Shown piece by piece: positions 54,081 through 64,000 of a stretch of 64,000 bases of DNA (positions are counted from its first letter, which is position 1; each line of letters starts with the position of its first letter). Source of the stretch: Rhizopus sp. PT2906 (lineage: Eukaryota; Mucoromycota; Mucoromycetes; Mucorales; Rhizopodaceae). The position numbers and the translations under genes were made by a program. Below the pieces are notes generated by a model, which did no database searches, was not told the origin of the DNA, and saw only the letters and a program-made list of their open reading frames with translations. The stretch lies in assembly GCA_025529335.1 (NCBI GenBank), contig JAMYHX010000151.1, forward strand, positions 1-64,000, in the 5' to 3' direction.

Positions 54081-56517
54081 CTTGTCGCGATGTTCGATTC
54101 GGAAAAAAGTATTAAAAAAGCAGTCGAATCATATGATGTTGCCAAATTCCAGTACATATTAAGAGCCAGTGTTGCTTCAAGTATTATTAGTGGTATTTAT
54201 ATCATTTAAAATCGACTCTCATGTTCTTTACATGCATTCAGCATAACGTTTTAAATAAAGTTGTCATCCCAGAGGGTGAGAGAAGTTGACGATCCTCACA
54301 TAAACATTAGATCAAAACTTCATTAGTGCACAGGCTGTATAAGGACGATCATAGGTCGATTATTGACTGATTTAGTTCTCGAGATAACTGGATAAGTTTC
54401 ATAATATGATTCCCACGCAATGCCTCGATTGCGTTAATTGAACCATATGTTTTCTTTTTGAGAGAGAGAGAGCCGCCCCTCTTGGTTTGAGCCTTTGTCA
54501 ACACGCCCAGCATTTCAAGTTGCTCCCAAATAAGCTTTTTACATAACAACAAAGAAATAATAAGACCGTTCTATACGAACTTTGTTATGAGATAAAGTCT
54601 TATTAGGTCAGCTTTTTAGTTTTAACTTTTTCCGCGCATCGTACCTTTAAATTGCCCTTTTTCATAAAAAAAATAGTTGCTTACATAACATGCATATGTC
54701 GCTTTTTCTCTCATATCGAATGTCCAAAAAAGGGGGAAGGGAGGATGCTTGTAAGGTTAATCTGAAAAGAGCCATCGCTTTTTTTTAAATGTCCTATCAT
54801 CCTAAAGGAAATCTCCAATAGGACGGTGAAAATAAGGTAATGAGAAGGATTATCTAATTTGTGTGATATATCAAAACGTGGGGAGTACTTGCTCCCCGTC
54901 CCCTAGTTACACGGCCACAACGTGTAGCTCTCTTACACAGATACCCGTTAAGGCACGATTTCATTCTGTTTTACTATTGTATGTGTATACCCAACTTTAA
55001 ACTAAAAATATAAAACACATTACAGATATTCATTTAAGGTTACGCATACATAGACGCACGGTGAATGCTGTGTGTGATTGTCTGGTAACCCAATGTTTCA
55101 TTTTAAAAGAAAGAGACCAATCGGGCATAACCGCGCAAAGATAAGAGGAAATCAAGGTTGATCTAGAAGGTGAAAAAAAAAAATAGTCTTTCGTTGTATA
55201 TCTAAACGAACTAAACCCATCACGTTTAAATCAGGAAGGAAGACTAAAGATAGTCACAGTAATACAGATGGTCCTATAGATAGCCATCTTTGAAGGTTTT
55301 ACAATGGAAAGAGAGAAAAAGTGTTTGAAAGATTGCACAAGGCAACTAGAATTTGGTTCTCTTAGTTGTGAATTAATAAAATTAATTAATGTACCCTGAC
55401 TCGTTCTTTTTTTTAAAAAAAATTGTTTCTTAGCAACGGATTTAATGACAAACTATAATAATTATATTAAAAAAGATGAACTAGTCAACATTTGTGTTCA
55501 ATTAATATAAAAGAGAGAGAAAGAAAAAAAAAAAAAAAAGAGGTTGTCATCCATAATAGAGATAAATGGTAACCATTTTGTGTCCTGCTTTTTTTTACTT
55601 TTTATAGTTACCATCAAACCAGCCTGTCTCTCCATGAAAAAGTGTATTAATTAATTTTACTTGTCGTACAAGATCCCATCTAGTCAACCACTTACACTCA
55701 CGCCAATCCTTTCATTGTGAATGTCCCGCGGATCCATCCGTTGACATTAAATGAAATCATATAAAACACTATAAGGAAATAAAATTAAAGTTTGCATAAT
55801 AAAATAAAGCTGCAGGTACCACGGAAATAGATGACCGAGTCGAATAAAAAAGGAAATTCAATCGGGGGCAAATCGTCCTTAAATTAAGAATTTATGGGTG
55901 TCTATTGCCCAAAAAGAGATCAATTTTCCATAAACATGTCAATATGAACCTTATTTCCTTGTTTCCCTTGGGTTGTATCGGTCGGTAGAATTATTTAGCG
56001 TGTATAATTCATATGGAGAATTTTAAAATTAATTAAAACCTTGTTGATTACATAATACACTTTTTCACCATGTTCAAAATAGGTTGGGAAAAAAAAAAGG
56101 GGGAAAAAATGTGATGATGACAGATCTCTCTCTCTCTCTGTCTCTCTTTTATCTCAATTTGTATACTGCGTTGGGTTGCGCGGGGAATAGAAAATAGAAT
56201 ACAAGGAAAAAAGAATTTAGAAGGAACGTGTAAAGAGAATCAAGAATGTTTTTTGGTTGGATAAGCAAATGTGGCGTGAGTTGAATTCTTAGAGTGTAAT
56301 ACAGTAGGGTAGCGGAGGGGTGTCCGGAGAGATGAAAGATAGACACTGAAAAAAAGAGACCCGTATTTTGTGTCATGTTGAGGTTGAATCTTGTCACTAA
56401 TTCATAGAAACTTGCTTTATTTGACAACGAGTTGGCTCGAGCGGGAAAGAAATAAAATTATATTAATTTCTCTCTTTTTTTTTCATTCTTCTTTTTTTTC
56501 TCTCTCTTTCTTTCTTG
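54081..56517. promoter_or_regulatory. Long 5' region of the homeobox gene
   Basis: About 2.4 kb without an intact gene. A minus-strand frame at about 54349-54552 is weak. Two adjacent inverted repeats occur at about 54880-54935: GGGGAG(TACTTG)CTCCCC and ACACG(GCCACAA)CGTGT. AT-rich blocks with ATTAATTA/TTAATTAA cores, the type bound by homeodomains, occur near 55376-55388 and 55648-55655. CT-rich DNA precedes the start. The length is exceptional in this compact window and suggests complex regulation. Confidence 0.4.
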
Positions 56518-56961
56518 ATGACATCTTTGAGCAATATGTTGGCTCAACAAAATTATAAAAGACCACCCATGCTGGACATTAGTTTTTTATTAAATGATGA
56601 CCAAGAACCAGAAAGAAGTCCGAGTTTATCACCGTCACTCACAGCATCACCAGCCAGTGTATCATCTACATATTCAAGTTACCCATTTCCTCAACAAGAT
56701 TACTGGGAACAGTCAAAAGATAGTGGACCTATCAAGGCAAAGCGAAGAAGAGCTAATTCAGAACAATTGGAAGTATTAAACAGAGTATTCGATCGTACCT
56801 TCTTCCCTTCGACCCAAATGAGAGCTGAGCTCGGTCGTCAATTGGGTATGAATCCTAGAACTGTACAGATCTGGTTTCAAAATCGTAGACAAGCTATGCG
56901 AACAAAAGAACGCCAAAGGTTGATTAAGCTTCGAAACGAGACTAAATTAAAATCAGTGTAA
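56518..56961 (+). CDS. Homeodomain transcription factor
   Basis: A single exon of 147 codons beginning MTSLSNMLAQQNYKRPPM. Residues about 80-140 form a homeodomain: RRRANSEQLEVLNRVFDRTF then PSTQMRAELGRQLGMNPRTVQIWFQNRRQAMR, with the helix-3 WFQNRR core and a typical 60-residue spacing. The N-terminus is Ser/Pro-rich and acidic (possible activation region). There is no extra TALE loop, so it is a typical rather than mating-type-HD1 homeodomain. It resembles fungal Yox1/Phx1-type regulators, but the target is unknown. A (CAA)n tract follows the stop. Confidence 0.92.
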   Translation: MTSLSNMLAQQNYKRPPMLDISFLLNDDQEPERSPSLSPSLTASPASVSSTYSSYPFPQQDYWEQSKDSGPIKAKRRRANSEQLEVLNRVFDRTFFPSTQMRAELGRQLGMNPRTVQIWFQNRRQAMRTKERQRLIKLRNETKLKSV

Positions 56962-57230
56962 AAACAACAACAACAACAACAACAACAATATTACGATATA
57001 CCTTTTATAATCTGTATTTATTCAAAAGAAAGGAAGCCTGGTTTGCTATTTCTTTTTAATATCTTTACTCTCTCTCTTTTTGCAATGTGTCTGTATGTGT
57101 GTGTAAAGTATGACAAATAAAGAATTCTTTTAATACACCTACGCTTTTTTACACATCCATAAAATGAAACAACACAAGACATTCCTTTCTCTTTTCTATA
57201 CATTTTTCGCCCCTTTCATTTTTCTTTTGA
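56962..57230. other. Intergenic between homeobox and coiled-coil genes
   Basis: A (CAA) repeat directly after the homeobox stop (about 56963-56989), then T-rich DNA leading to the next start. No gene. Confidence 0.35.
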
Positions 57231-58260
57231 ATGCCAAACGACAGACTTATCAAATCATCTTCACCCAAGCAGCGGGTAACACCCTTTGTCGTAAAGAGAA
57301 AACAAATCAATTTCAATTTATTGGATACAACAAGGTAATACATGGTTTATGGATTATACCTATTATTAACTTATAAAGTCCTCAAATACCCTCTTCTGAA
57401 TGTAAATTATTCATGTACCATGTTACATAGGGCTTACTTTTATATAAATAATTAGCCAGACACATTTATGAACAACTATTAAAAGATAAAGATGAGAAAA
57501 TTAAAGATTTGAAGGTAGAGTAAACGCACTTGGTGCTCATATTAAACTCAGTGTTGTGTATAAATAGAATCAGGTAGAATCACTTCATAAAGAACTACAA
57601 CAGACAAGACACCAATGTAAACTATTAGAGAATGAAAGAAATGACTATGAATCATCCATTAATGGTAGCAGTTTCCCCCTTCCCTCCTTGTTTGATGATA
57701 ATAGCTCACCTGCTTCATAATAGAAAAATATGCAAAGGAAAAGATACAAGTGGAGACAGAACTTAGAATACTAAAGGAAACACACGTTGAAAAAGTACAA
57801 AACTTATCAACCAATCTTAACCACCTCACTTGTACAGTTCATTCTTTAAGAAAACTATTGGAACAACATAATATCAAAGAAGGTAAAAGAATAGAGAGAA
57901 AAAGAAAGAGCTCATATTAACCTTGGAATAGAAATCAAAGAGAACGATATTCTCCTGGTCAATCCTATTTACAAAAAGGACGCACTCTTCATTCAAGATG
58001 CGTATCAGCAGATAAAACAAGAGATATCAAATCAACAGCATCCAATGTGGTCCAATATTCAAGTATAAAAATATAAATACAATATATAAGCCATACCTTG
58101 TAACCTTTTTTTTTATTAGGCAACTGCTATGGCTATCAAGCATGAAATTAATGTTTTTCAAGCTTGGAAATCCGCATGCAATCTGCCCGTGCATGAATTG
58201 GCCAAGGCTATGTTGAAAGAGCAGAAATCAAAAAAGACCTTATTTGGTAGGAGAAAATGA
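57231..58260 (+). CDS. Coiled-coil protein of unknown function
   Basis: About seven exons; the first three are 57231-57334, 57379-57401 (23 nt) and one starting 57456. The protein begins MPNDRLIKSSSPKQRVTPFV, a basic N-terminus. A long heptad-rich segment follows (HIYEQLLKDKDEKIKDLK, ESLHKELQQTRHQCKLLENE, KEKIQVETELRILKETHVEK). The C-terminal part is helical (KHEINVFQAWKSACNLPVHE) and ends with a basic KKTLFGRRK. The 23-nt exon is required to reconcile phases. I recognise no family. Spindle, septin or vesicle-associated coiled-coil roles are all possible. Confidence 0.7.
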
Positions 58261-58900
58261 TATTTATAAAAAAAAAGGTCGTAGTTTTAAAAATTGATGT
58301 CAATGATAAACAAGTGTAATCTTCTTATTATCGTATTTTGAGAGTAACTTCTTTTTTTTCAAGTTATACATTGATGTTTAGTTGAAAAGCGTAGTAGAGC
58401 ATATTTTTTTATATTAGAGTCATAGGATATATCCTCCTTATATAAAGCTATGTCTATTGGCTATGTGTTATAAAACACTTTCTAAATAAGGCACTCTGAT
58501 ATTTCTCATAGGCAAGGAATTATGAATAAGGTTTCTCATGATATGTATCATCCAAGGATTTTATAAAGGGGTTTATCAATAAAACCCTTTTAGGCATGGT
58601 TACGTGAGCCAAGGGCATGTACTGATTTCTATGCACAGCTGCTAATGCATTTGTCAAATTAATAATAAACATAATGTAGAAATAAAAGAGGGCATTTAAA
58701 AACCAGAAAGAGTTTGATAGTATGTCTTGGATGAGTAAAGGAATACGAACCGCATTCAAATTGAGCTAGACATAAAGACTTCCTTTCTACTGTTTAAAAT
58801 GTGCACTTCTTATCTCTTTTACACATAAAATGTGTTTGCTGTATCTTTTGTAATATAAATTTGATGTGGGATATCTTGTACATATTATATCATATAGAAG

Positions 58901-58944
<44 letters not shown>

Positions 58945-59199
58945 CCTTCACTTTTTTGAACAGTCTCAGACAAGAGGGTGAAATAAGGGGGCGTGCGTAT
59001 CGTTTGAAATCCTTTTGGAAAAAAAAAGTACGAGTAAAATTTTTCTTGCATTTTTTTTTATAAAAAATTCCAAGTTCCTTTTTTTTATTCTTTCTTTTTC
59101 ATTTCCTTTATTTATCCTTTTTTTATTTTATACGGCTTTTCTCTCTTTTTTTTTCATTAGAAAAAGAAAAAGAGCTTTTTTAAAACAACTTTTTCGATT
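58261..59199. other. Intergenic with long poly-A tract
   Basis: About 0.94 kb. It contains a 38-nt uninterrupted A run at 58901-58938 and T-rich DNA from 59045 to 59155 that is probably the BET-gene promoter. A short minus-strand frame at about 58520-58759 could be an element scrap. Confidence 0.4.
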
Positions 59200-60292
59200 A
59201 TGTCAGCAACTGAAAACCAAACTATCAACAGGTAAAATGTGGTCCTTTAGAAAAGAGCGCGCGCGTAGTTCGAATTGATTAAAAATGTGGCGCGTGCGTG
59301 TGGATTCCGAAATTAACTGTGTATTTTCTATGTAGTTCCATGGTAGATACTTTACCTTCGCCACCCTCACAATCCAAGGCAAGTGTGTGTGTACGTTTTA
59401 TATAGTAAACTAACATTTTAATAGACTTCAATTGGAAGCCCAATGACAAAAGATCAACTTCGATACTGTGCAGCCATCATACGAAACTTGAAGAAGCATC
59501 GAGATGCAGCACCATTTTTAAATCCAGTAGATTATGTCAAATTAAACGTCCCTGATTATCCAACAGTTATAAAAAAGCCCATGGATCTTTTACTTGTCGA
59601 TCAAAAGCTTAGCAGAAATGAGTATGCGACTGTGGATGAATTTGTAGCTGATGTGAGATTGATATTCAATAATTGCTTCAAATACAACGGTCCTGAAGCG
59701 ATGATCTCTGTACTCTGTCAAAATGTCGAATCAGCATTTGAAAAAAGTCTTAGACAGATGCCACCTCACACAAAGGAATTATCACCTCCTATCAGTCAAA
59801 ACAACTCACCTTATGAAGAAACAGCAGTACATGAGTACTATGAGTCAAGACCAAAACGAGAGATTCATGTGCCATCCAAAGACTATCCTGAACCCTACAC
59901 TGCACCTGCAACCTCAAAGGCAATGAAATATTGTATGCAGACACTGAGGGAGATGAAGAAGCAGAAATACAAGCATTTATCCTATCCTTTCTTATATCCA
60001 GTCGACCCAGTGGCACTCAACATACCGGATTATCCCACCATTGTAAAGTGTCCTATGGACATGTCGACTATTGAACAAAAGCTGAATCGAAATGAATACA
60101 AGTCCCCTGATGCGTTTGCTGCTGATATCAAACTGATGTTTGATAACTGCTACCTCTACAACCCTTCTCATTTGCCCATCTACCAAATCGCTAAACAATT
60201 TGAAGCCGTCTTTAACGAGAAATGGGCACAGCGTCCCAAAGAAGAACCACAACCTCCTGCAAAAAAGCCAGCCTCACGAAGATCTTCAACAA

Positions 60293-60325
<33 letters not shown>

Positions 60326-60931
60326 AGCCAGCGGCATCAAGTGATGAGGATAAGATAGCTGAACTAGAGAGACATATTGCTAATATATCGCAGCAGATTG
60401 AATCGATCAAATCTTCATCTAAAAAGAGTACAACCTCCAGAAAGCGCTCGACACCTTCAGACAAGACAAAGAAGGAGACGACGCCTAAAAAGAAGAGAAT
60501 GACAAAATACAGAGAAATCTCGAGCGATGAGGAGGATGAAGTTATGTTTACGTTTGAACAAAAGAAACAGTTGAGCGAGAGTATTAATAATCTGTCAGGG
60601 GAAAGTTTGAACACAATCGTTCAAATCATTCAGTCATCTATGCCAAACTTGAGTAGTCAGGGTGAGGATGAGATCGTGTTGGATATTGACTCTTTGGATA
60701 TAAAAACATTAAAGAAACTACACGAATTTGTAAATAGTGGAACGGCGTCTTCTGGAAAGAAGGCGGTTCGAAAGGAGCGTCACCACAGTGATGGAGGTAT
60801 GTTGTAGAATGTTTTCTTTTTTTGTTTGTTACTAACGATCAAGTATAGGCTCTTCAAGTGATTCTGATAACAATAATAACAATAATAATAATGATTCTGA
60901 TTCAAGCTCTGATGATTCAGATTCAGATTAA
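59200..60931 (+). CDS. BET-family double-bromodomain protein (Bdf1-like)
   Basis: Four exons (59200-59231, 59336-59378, 59425-60796, 60849-60931) give 509 aa. Bromodomain 1 (about 35-135) has FLNPVDYVKLNVPDYPTVI and RLIFNNCFKYN. Bromodomain 2 (about 180-280) has FLYPVDPVALNIPDYPTIV and KLMFDNCYLYNP; each has the acetyl-lysine-binding Asn. Poly-Q, Lys/Ser-rich regions and a NET/ET-like domain (FTFEQKKQLSESINNLSGES) follow. The tail is a Ser/Asp run. It binds acetylated histones and cooperates with TFIID/SWR1. The second intron has a GC donor (GCAAGT), the only frame-compatible site. Confidence 0.93.
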
Positions 60932-61220
60932 GTTCTTATATGTAAATAATAATTTTAACCTTGCATATAAATAAAGAAGCTTCCTTATAAATGTATAAAC
61001 ATTGCTGCATCATTTTTTTTTTTAAAAAAAATTGTTGTCAAGCAAATGAACGACTTTATTAAAACAGTTGATACTCCCTTTTCTAGTTTTAGACACCATT
61101 AAAAAAAGACTCAGACAAAGAAGCTGCTGCAATAAACATCCAAGAAAATCTTGACGGCATTAATTTAAACGTCCTGTGTCACTGCTTTTTTTTTTTCCCT
61201 GTTTTATTCCTATTCTTTTA
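60932..61220. other. Intergenic between BET and Zn2Cys6 genes
   Basis: 289 bp with a T run and A run around 61014-61029. It includes the likely promoter of the Zn cluster gene. No coding frame. Confidence 0.35.
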
Positions 61221-64000
61221 ATGACTTTAAAGAAAAGGGTTTATGCAACAATAGCGCCACAGCGAACAGATCCATCCACTATTTCACAAAAAAGACGCAA
61301 TGTACGAGCTTGGTATGCATATACTTTAGAGGAATAAAAAGCATCCAGCTTATCACATTTGTAGTGATTTTTGTAGGATAAAAAAGACAAAATGTATTAT
61401 TATGGAAGGTTACAAGACTTGTAAAAATTGTATTTTGGCTGAGGAAGGATGTACATATAATATACCGTAAGTCTTTTAAAATAACAAAACATACCTTTTC
61501 TCATGAATTATCTAGAATTAAAAAAAGGGGCCCGCCTTCAGGGTAATGTGACTTATACAACAAAACAAGCCAAGACTTATTTTGTATAGATATGCAGAAT
61601 CACTGGAAAACAAGTTACAAAGAATCGAATCTATCTTGACAAAGGCAAGCAGCAGTCGAAAAAGAGATCAATCACTTGAACGAAAAGACATTTCAGCCGA
61701 AACACTCAATGATGTGATCATTCGTAGAATGATGGCTTCCAATGTGTCAAAACAGCAACAATTAAGGTCAATTGATAAAGATCTGTTCATCAGTCTGGTT
61801 CATGCCATCATTCCACCTGTAGGTCTTTGTTTACAAAAGAACAAATGCGTCCTACAGGTACAAAAAGAAGAATCAGCCAACTTTGATGAACAAATAGATG
61901 CTATTGACGATGCGATTGATTCCACCTTTATTCACTCCCGAGATGATGTTCGTACGATAGATCAGTGGGTTCAAAAGATGGTTGGCATAGATAAGGATCT
62001 ATGCGACCGACTTCTTAGAGTGTAAGTACGAGCAAAAAAAAAAAGATGTATGCTCACTTTTTTTTTTTTTTAAAAAAAGCTATTTTGCACACATTCATCC
62101 TAGCACACCCGTTGTCAACAAGGCTGTCTTTCTCCAAGAATATCGTGGCATTCGTCCCAATTTTCCTTCCGCTCTTCTCCTGATTGCTATTTGCCTAACC
62201 ACTGTTAGGTATATCAGATTGCGTACTGCCTTTGGTGATGCTGAGGACCTGAACGACAGCAAACCTTGGAACTTGTCCGACAAGACGTCAAACTCGCTTT
62301 TTGATAGACTTTCAAAGTACGTTTTTAAAAGATCCTGTTGGAATCTAACTGCAGTTCAAGCTGCCATACTGATACTGGTCGTCCCTTTCAAACAACAACG
62401 GTGGGAAAAACACTGGCTTATTAACTCTCGTGTAAGACAAGATAACTTATTCTACCAGAGTAACCTCTCATCTTTTTTTTTTTTTTTACTATAGGGACTT
62501 CAAGGGGTAAGAGGACATTTTCTTAATGTTGTCCATGTTACTTATAAACGCCTAGTGTCTACTTCTGAAATTGAATAGGTCAAGTGAGGCACTTGATATC
62601 TCTCACGATGAAAAGGAGACCAGACGAAGATGCTGGTGGTCTGCGTATATACTTGATAGACTATATTCAGCAGAGAGTGGGAAACCATTGGGTGTCCTTG
62701 ATGAGGTATTTGTTTTTTTTTTTTTAAAAAAAAATAGTTGATCATATTAACCATAAAAAAAAGGATTGTGATGAGCTATATCCATCAGAGTTTGCTAGTT
62801 ATGATGAAGTGATGGATGTCATGACAGAGACAGATCAGCATTTACCTCGATTTCCTTCACTTGATGAAAAAACAGCGCAGCAGTATAAAGGCGATATCCC
62901 TCTCTACCGACCATTTGTACATATGATCAAGTTATCCAAAATTTTAGGAATAACTCTACAGAATCTATATACCCCAAAGGCGCAAACATACTGTGCAGAG
63001 CATGGTAGCGATGCCATTGTTGCCTTTCTAGATAATGAACTATCCAACTGGAGAGCATCGTTCCCTCCTCTTTCAGAAACGTCCGGTCAAACTAGTATTT
63101 TTCCCACTTCAGGTAAAAAATAAACGTGCTTATTGATATACTGACACACATTGACTAGGCATCATATCTCTTGTCTACTATACAAACCTGATCTTACTAC
63201 ATCGACCGTTCATCAAGGTCAACAAGGACAGCAACAAGAATACAAAACTTTCAGCCCAGACGTCGTTGGCGATCTGCACAAGTGCTGCAACAAAAATTGT
63301 AGAGATTTCCAAAAAGATGCGTCACAAGGATTATATCCTTGTATCGTGTGGCTACGCATTCTATCCGATCGTCACGGCCACCCTCATTCATATCTTCAAC
63401 GCATGTAATCCAGAAAAGACGATATCTGATCCTGCAAAGATCAACCTCTTGGAGAGTTTGGACATCATTGATAAGCTGAATCATACTATGTCCTCTGAAA
63501 ATGCAATTGAGATGATGATTAGAAAAAGTGTGCTCAGGAGTAAACTATGTACTCATGATTCAACATTCGCAAAGATGTTGCATGGCCAAGAACAGCAGCC
63601 AAAAGAAGTGCAAGAAGACAAGGCAAATTCTGATTTCGGTTGGCTAGATAATTTTTATGACGCTTCACAACAAGCCAATCAAAACAATATACCAATACCA
63701 AGTAATGATAATAGTAATCTAGCTCTACTACAACAACAACAACAACAACAACAGATAGCAAATATGAACGATATGTATTCCATCAGACAATTTAATTTTA
63801 ACCCCGTCAGTCAAAATGTAATAGAACAGTCAAATATACTTCAATGGTATCCATTGCTTCCATCTTACAACTTCAATACACCAGTACCTCCTTTACATAC
63901 AGTGCCCAGTCAAGCTGCATCCTATGATACTCTACATAACCACTTGATGCTAACTGGTATGGACAATAACAGCGAACAAGCCAACACGTTCACTATGCCA
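61221..64000 (+). CDS. Zn(II)2Cys6 fungal-specific transcription factor (partial, 3' end missing)
   Basis: Nine exons are seen (61221-61312, 61365-61466, 61516-61542, 61590-62021, 62080-62431, 62495-62506, 62556-62705, 62764-63112, 63159 onward), and the frame is open at the window end. The zinc cluster reads VRACDFCRIKKTKC then TCKNCILAEEGCTY, all six Cys present. It is restored only by choosing the earlier of two nearby acceptors. A short linker (RGPPSGYAESLENKL) and coiled coil follow. The fungal_trans middle homology region includes ETRRRCWWSAYILDRLYSAE. A poly-Q run and N-rich region near the right end suggest an activation domain. Target genes are unknown. Exon 6 is 12 nt. Confidence 0.9.

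Noticed and set aside
54895..54960. 5S rRNA-like segment (ACGGCCACAA)
   Set aside because: Only a short resemblance; conserved 5S internal promoter boxes are not present.
1..64000. tRNA, rRNA, CRISPR, riboswitch or bacterial operon features
   Set aside because: None seen; genome organisation is plainly eukaryotic.

Overview
This is a nuclear genomic window from a filamentous fungus. The best fit is an early-diverging Mucoromycota fungus of Mucorales type. The reasons are AT-rich intergenic DNA, many short spliceosomal introns (mostly 44-65 nt), orthologues of core eukaryotic genes, Q/N-rich simple tracts, and decayed copies of element families that I associate with Mucorales. No bacterial-type operons, CRISPR arrays, rRNA or tRNA genes were seen. 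All gene models below were built by hand from splice signals, reading-frame continuity and family motifs.

Layout. 1-1538 has no convincing gene. 1.5-8.1 kb holds PP4 catalytic subunit (+), a TTC39/IML2-type TPR protein (-) and a DH-PH RhoGEF (-). 8.9-17.5 kb holds an APC-type amino-acid transporter (+), a degenerate crotonase-fold protein (-), the SNF1/AMPK alpha kinase (-), a coiled-coil protein (+) and a Spc24-like kinetochore subunit (-). 18-24.5 kb holds Ytm1/WDR12 (+), a small secreted Cys-rich protein (-), a GT71 mannosyltransferase (-), a small hypothetical (-) and a phytanoyl-CoA dioxygenase family gene (-). 26-33 kb holds an F-box protein (-), a Whi3-like RNA-binding protein (-), a bHLH factor (+) and a metacaspase (-).

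33.1-38.7 kb is an accessory, gene-poor island of decayed elements: an F-box 3' fragment, two inverted copies of an IS607-like serine-recombinase ORF, a possible Crypton-type recombinase relic and a Tc1/mariner relic. A second decayed patch lies at about 51.9-54.1 kb and may derive from a TnpB/Fanzor-type gene.

38.8-51.7 kb is again dense: an FSP1/AIF-like oxidoreductase (+), an unusual SAP-TKL kinase with WNK-like lysine placement (+), an E2 enzyme (-), a GPI-type periplasmic-binding-protein-like protein (-), a Myb/Reb1-type factor (-), GCN5 (+), TRAPPC2 (-), EB1 (+) and the proteasome assembly chaperone PAC2/PSMG2 (-). The right end carries a homeobox gene (+) with a long 5' region, a coiled-coil gene (+), a BET double-bromodomain gene (+) and a Zn2Cys6 regulator (+) that runs off the window.

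Themes. Many genes are tail-to-tail with gaps of 1-90 bp, and EB1/PSMG2 overlap by 3 bp at their stop codons. Exons of 5-27 nt are common and are required by reading frame and conserved motifs. Three introns use GC-AG ends. Chromatin and transcription genes (GCN5, BET, Myb, homeobox, Zn2Cys6, bHLH) and cytoskeleton or division genes (EB1, Spc24-like, RhoGEF, PP4) are well represented, but nothing suggests a biosynthetic cluster.
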